From assembly GCA_947177845.1 (NCBI GenBank), contig CAMWVZ010000035.1, positions 1 to 8,437 of the forward strand: 8,437 nucleotides of DNA, written 5' to 3'. This DNA comes from an uncultured Bacteroidales bacterium. GTDB lineage: Bacteria; Bacteroidota; Bacteroidia; Bacteroidales; P3. The notes under the pieces are model-generated. The model did not search any database and was not told where the DNA came from. It saw only the letters and a list, made by a program, of their open reading frames with translations. The position numbers were made by a program, and so were the translations under genes. This document shows positions 6,039-8,437 of this stretch, piece after piece. Position 1 is the stretch's first letter. Every line of letters starts with the position of its first letter.

Positions 6039-6899
6039 CTATTCCATATATAAGGCGATGCTGTCGGCCATCATCTGCCGGCTTTCGCGCAGAAGCCCGT
6101 GATTGAACTCCACCTTGGTGGAGGCATCGAAATTCATCGGATAGGTGAGCGGAGCGTTCCACTTCACCTTGGTATAGCGGATGCGCGCCTTCACCATCTC
6201 CTGTTCGTTAAGCGAAAGCCGGCACTCGAAACCGTTGTCTTCGAGGTAGCGCATTTCGGCCTGCATCTCGCTGCCCTTTTCCTTATAGGCCACCGTCATG
6301 CCCCGCAGACGGAAATCGGCCTTGCCCACCACGGCCCGCCATGCGATGCTGTCGGCCACGATGCCCCTTATCGTCCAAGCCTCGGCTGTGCTCGCGGCCA
6401 AAGTCCGCTCGCCCGTCAGCATTCCCGTGTCTATCTGCCTCAGAAACAAGCACTGCACAAAGCGGAACATCTGCGGCAGGGCACGTCCGTCCGCCGCCCC
6501 CGTGTCGCTGTACACCACCGCCGCATTGTCGAACTTATTCCAGATGATGAGCGTGTCGGGCGTGATACGGTAGCGGATGGGCTCGATGAAGAATTTGGTG
6601 AAGTTGCCCCAAATCACCTCCCCGTCGGCGATACGCAGCTGACCGCCCAGCGAAACCTCGGTCTTGCCGAATTGAATCTTTATGTCCAAAGGCGTGGAGA
6701 ACGTCTCGAAGCGGGTATTGTACTGCATCGCATTGCGCAGGATGAAATCCACGGAATCCCTGGCCTGCAGGGCGATTTCCTCGTCCATGACGAAACTTTG
6801 GTTCTGCCATGCGTTGTCCTTGCGCTCGTCCTGACACGCCACCGCGCCCCACAGCAGAAAAACGGCCACCAAGCCGCGTATTATTCTCCTTGCATCCAT
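6039..6899 (-). CDS. DUF4292-type lipoprotein
   Basis: A 286-aa protein from the ATG at 6899. The N-terminus MDARRIIRG is basic, followed by a hydrophobic stretch and GAVAC, with Cys22 as the lipidation site, so it should be a lipoprotein. The rest is beta-rich with alternating strands (LDIKIQFG, VSLGGQLRIADGEVIW, RYRITPDTLIIW, KVEFNHGLL), typical of the DUF4292 family, whose function is unknown; by its fold it resembles lipoproteins that carry or bind lipids, which is only a suggestion. The family call comes from overall resemblance and from its place between a TPR protein and an EnvC-like protein, an order I recall from Bacteroidales genomes. The frame is open upstream to 6974, but only the ATG at 6899 gives a signal peptide at the N-terminus and a GGAGG (6910-6914) 10 nt before it. 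It overlaps the end of the TPR gene by 19 bp. Confidence 0.8.
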   Translation of the reverse strand: MDARRIIRGLVAVFLLWGAVACQDERKDNAWQNQSFVMDEEIALQARDSVDFILRNAMQYNTRFETFSTPLDIKIQFGKTEVSLGGQLRIADGEVIWGNFTKFFIEPIRYRITPDTLIIWNKFDNAAVVYSDTGAADGRALPQMFRFVQCLFLRQIDTGMLTGERTLAASTAEAWTIRGIVADSIAWRAVVGKADFRLRGMTVAYKEKGSEMQAEMRYLEDNGFECRLSLNEQEMVKARIRYTKVKWNAPLTYPMNFDASTKVEFNHGLLRESRQMMADSIALYME

Positions 6900-8437
6900 G
6901 TTTCGGGTTCCTCCATTTTTTGCCGGATACGGGCGGCCTCTTCGGGGAGGGCCCGTGCGGCGGCCTTTTTCCAAGCCTCCGGAGCCTTGTCCCTGTCGCC
7001 CGCCTTATACAGAATATCGCCGTAGTGCTCCCACACCGTGGCATCCTTGTCCGCCCCGTTGTCCAAGGCGGCCTTTACGTAGAACTTGGCCTTGTCGTAG
7101 CGCCCCATGCGGAACAACACCCAGCCGTAGGTATCGAGGAACGTGGGGTTGGAGGGCTGCTCCTTGCACAGTTTGGCCGCCAGCATCTCGGCCTTGCCGA
7201 GATCCCTGCCCGCCAACGCCAGGTAGTAGGCGTAGTTGTTGCGCACGTAAGGGTCGTCGGGCTCAAGCTCGAACAGGCTCTCGTAGGCCTTGAGGCTTTC
7301 TTCGAGATTGCCGAGGTCGAAGGAAGCGTCGCCTATAATCTGTAGGTTCACTTTGTCGATGAAAGGCTCGCGGGCATAGTTGCGGGCGAGGCTGCCTCGC
7401 GCATAGCCGAGCGCGGCGGCGGAATTTCCGCTCATGGCCTCCGCCAAGGCCGCATACATCAAGGGAGCGGGCTGTTCGGGAAAGCGCGTGGCAGCCTCGC
7501 CCGAGAAGGCTCGCAGACGCGCCGTGTCTCCCGACGCCTGGCAAGCGTAGAGCATCAGGTTCCATACCGGATAGACCGAGGAGTCGAGAGACAGGGCGCG
7601 TTCCAAAAGAGGAATCGCCTCGTCTATCTTTTCGGTGAGTATCAAAAATTTGGCATGGGCGAAGAAACCCTGCGGCTCGTTGGGATGCGTGGCGTTGAGC
7701 GCCTTGAAGAGCCGCGAAGCCTGCGAAAGAATCTCGGCGGCGGGCTTGCTGCGGTCGTCCTCGGAATAATAGGTCTGCAACACCGTCGACTTGGTCTGAA
7801 AGTCGAGCGCGGGGTTCTGCACGGCCTTTTCCAACGCATGGAAAGCCTGTTTCCCGTCGCCCACATGCCGGTAGTAGTCGGCCAACGAAATATAGATATA
7901 AGGGTCGTCCGGCTTGATTTCGAGCACCTTCTTAAGACACACCAAGGCCTGCTTGTATTTCTTCTCCTTGATGTACATCTGCGCCAGCATCTCCAGATAC
8001 TTGGTCTCCCCTGGCATGGCCACGCTGATACGCTCTATCTCCGCACGCGCCGCCTTGGCGTTCCCCATACCCATATAGAGCTTGTATTTCTGCATAGTCC
8101 ATTCGTCGGCAAAGCCGAGACGCGCCTCCAAGCGGTCGTAGACCTCTATGGCTCGCGGCAGGTTCTCGGTGAGCACATACATATTGGCTTCCTCGTAGAA
8201 ATAGTCGGGATTGTAGGGCTTCATCGCCTGCAACCTGCGGAACACCTCGGCGGCCTTGGCATATTGCCGCGAATTCTTGTATATCTCGGTGACGAGCAAG
8301 GCGAACCATTCGTTTTCGGGGTCGAGGGAAGCGGCTCTTTCGGCATACATCAGAGCCTGCGAATACTGTTTGCGTTCGGCCAGAAGAACGGCCACCTGAT
8401 AGGCGGCGGTGGCGTTGCCGGGGTCTTTGTCGAGCAA
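6881..8437 (-). CDS. Tetratricopeptide-repeat protein, N-terminus outside the window
   Basis: 518 residues are visible; the open frame runs off the right edge, so the true start and any signal peptide are missing. The visible part is almost all helical TPR units of about 34 residues with the expected small and aromatic pattern. Clear ones lie at about residues 8-41, 43-75, 77-107, 146-179, 180-210, 256-289, 366-397, 398-430, 432-465 and 466-499, counted from the edge. Typical pieces are AAYQVAVLLAERKQYSQAL, YISLADYYRHVGDGKQA and LDTYGWVLFRMGRYDKA. TPR arrays are protein-binding scaffolds; since the next two genes encode a lipoprotein and an exported EnvC-like protein, a periplasmic or membrane-bound scaffold is likely, but the missing N-terminus would decide this. 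The last codons (ending EPETWMQGE) overlap the lipoprotein gene by 19 bp and contain its ribosome-binding site. Confidence 0.9.
   Translation of the reverse strand: MLDKDPGNATAAYQVAVLLAERKQYSQALMYAERAASLDPENEWFALLVTEIYKNSRQYAKAAEVFRRLQAMKPYNPDYFYEEANMYVLTENLPRAIEVYDRLEARLGFADEWTMQKYKLYMGMGNAKAARAEIERISVAMPGETKYLEMLAQMYIKEKKYKQALVCLKKVLEIKPDDPYIYISLADYYRHVGDGKQAFHALEKAVQNPALDFQTKSTVLQTYYSEDDRSKPAAEILSQASRLFKALNATHPNEPQGFFAHAKFLILTEKIDEAIPLLERALSLDSSVYPVWNLMLYACQASGDTARLRAFSGEAATRFPEQPAPLMYAALAEAMSGNSAAALGYARGSLARNYAREPFIDKVNLQIIGDASFDLGNLEESLKAYESLFELEPDDPYVRNNYAYYLALAGRDLGKAEMLAAKLCKEQPSNPTFLDTYGWVLFRMGRYDKAKFYVKAALDNGADKDATVWEHYGDILYKAGDRDKAPEAWKKAAARALPEEAARIRQKMEEPETWMQGE
6910..6914 (-). 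promoter_or_regulatory. Ribosome-binding site for the DUF4292 lipoprotein, inside the TPR gene
   Basis: GGAGG on the - strand lies 10 nt before the ATG at 6899 and within the last codons of the TPR gene. It supports 6899 over any start further upstream in the same frame and fits coupled translation of the two genes. Confidence 0.55.

Noticed and set aside
4958..6106. 382-aa + strand open frame rich in Leu and His
   Set aside because: It is the codon-opposite shadow of the EnvC-like coiled coil: the Lys/Glu/Gln codons there read as Leu, Phe and related residues on the other strand.
6099..7025. 308-aa + strand open frame
   Set aside because: Codon-opposite shadow of the DUF4292 lipoprotein gene, with no recognisable motif and no promoter or ribosome-binding site.
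1..8437. CRISPR array, insertion sequence, phage or toxin-antitoxin genes, tRNA or rRNA
   Set aside because: I saw no regularly spaced repeats, transposase motifs, terminal inverted repeats, cloverleaf-like sequence or small gene pairs; the window is almost fully accounted for by eight ordinary genes.

Overview
The window looks like ordinary chromosome from a GC-rich member of the Bacteroidota, most likely order Bacteroidales. Three things point there: two good matches to the Bacteroides-type -7 promoter element (TAnnTTTG), starts that mostly lack a Shine-Dalgarno sequence, and Bacteroidota-typical families (DUF4292 lipoprotein, TlpA-like thioredoxin with a long N-terminal region, EnvC-like M23 protein). 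I cannot name a genus. No tRNA, rRNA, CRISPR array, insertion sequence, phage gene or origin is visible.

Layout. Left part (1-2713): a ROK-family sugar kinase on + (61-999) with its own promoter; a membrane-anchored coiled-coil protein of unknown function on - (1031-1909); and a ComF-family phosphoribosyltransferase on + (2010-2708). The last two diverge from a 100-bp intergenic region (1910-2009) holding two near-abutting promoter elements on opposite strands, a perfect 6-bp inverted repeat and three TTAAC boxes at about helical spacing.

Right part (2714-8437): five genes, all on -, packed as one probable operon. In transcription order: a TPR protein (N-terminus outside the window), a DUF4292 lipoprotein overlapping it by 19 bp, an EnvC-like protein with a degenerate LytM/M23 domain starting 1 bp after the lipoprotein stop, a LOG-family protein 8 bp further on, and a periplasmic TlpA-like thiol-disulfide protein 31 bp after that.

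How they may work together. The first three operon genes look like an envelope module: a TPR scaffold, a lipoprotein, and a periplasmic coiled-coil protein whose M23 domain has lost its zinc ligands and so should activate a peptidoglycan hydrolase rather than cut. TlpA also acts outside the cytoplasm; LOG is a cytosolic nucleotide-processing enzyme with no obvious link. I found no convincing new defence, mobile or RNA system. The most open questions are the coiled-coil protein, the divergent intergenic region, and the TPR-DUF4292-EnvC set.
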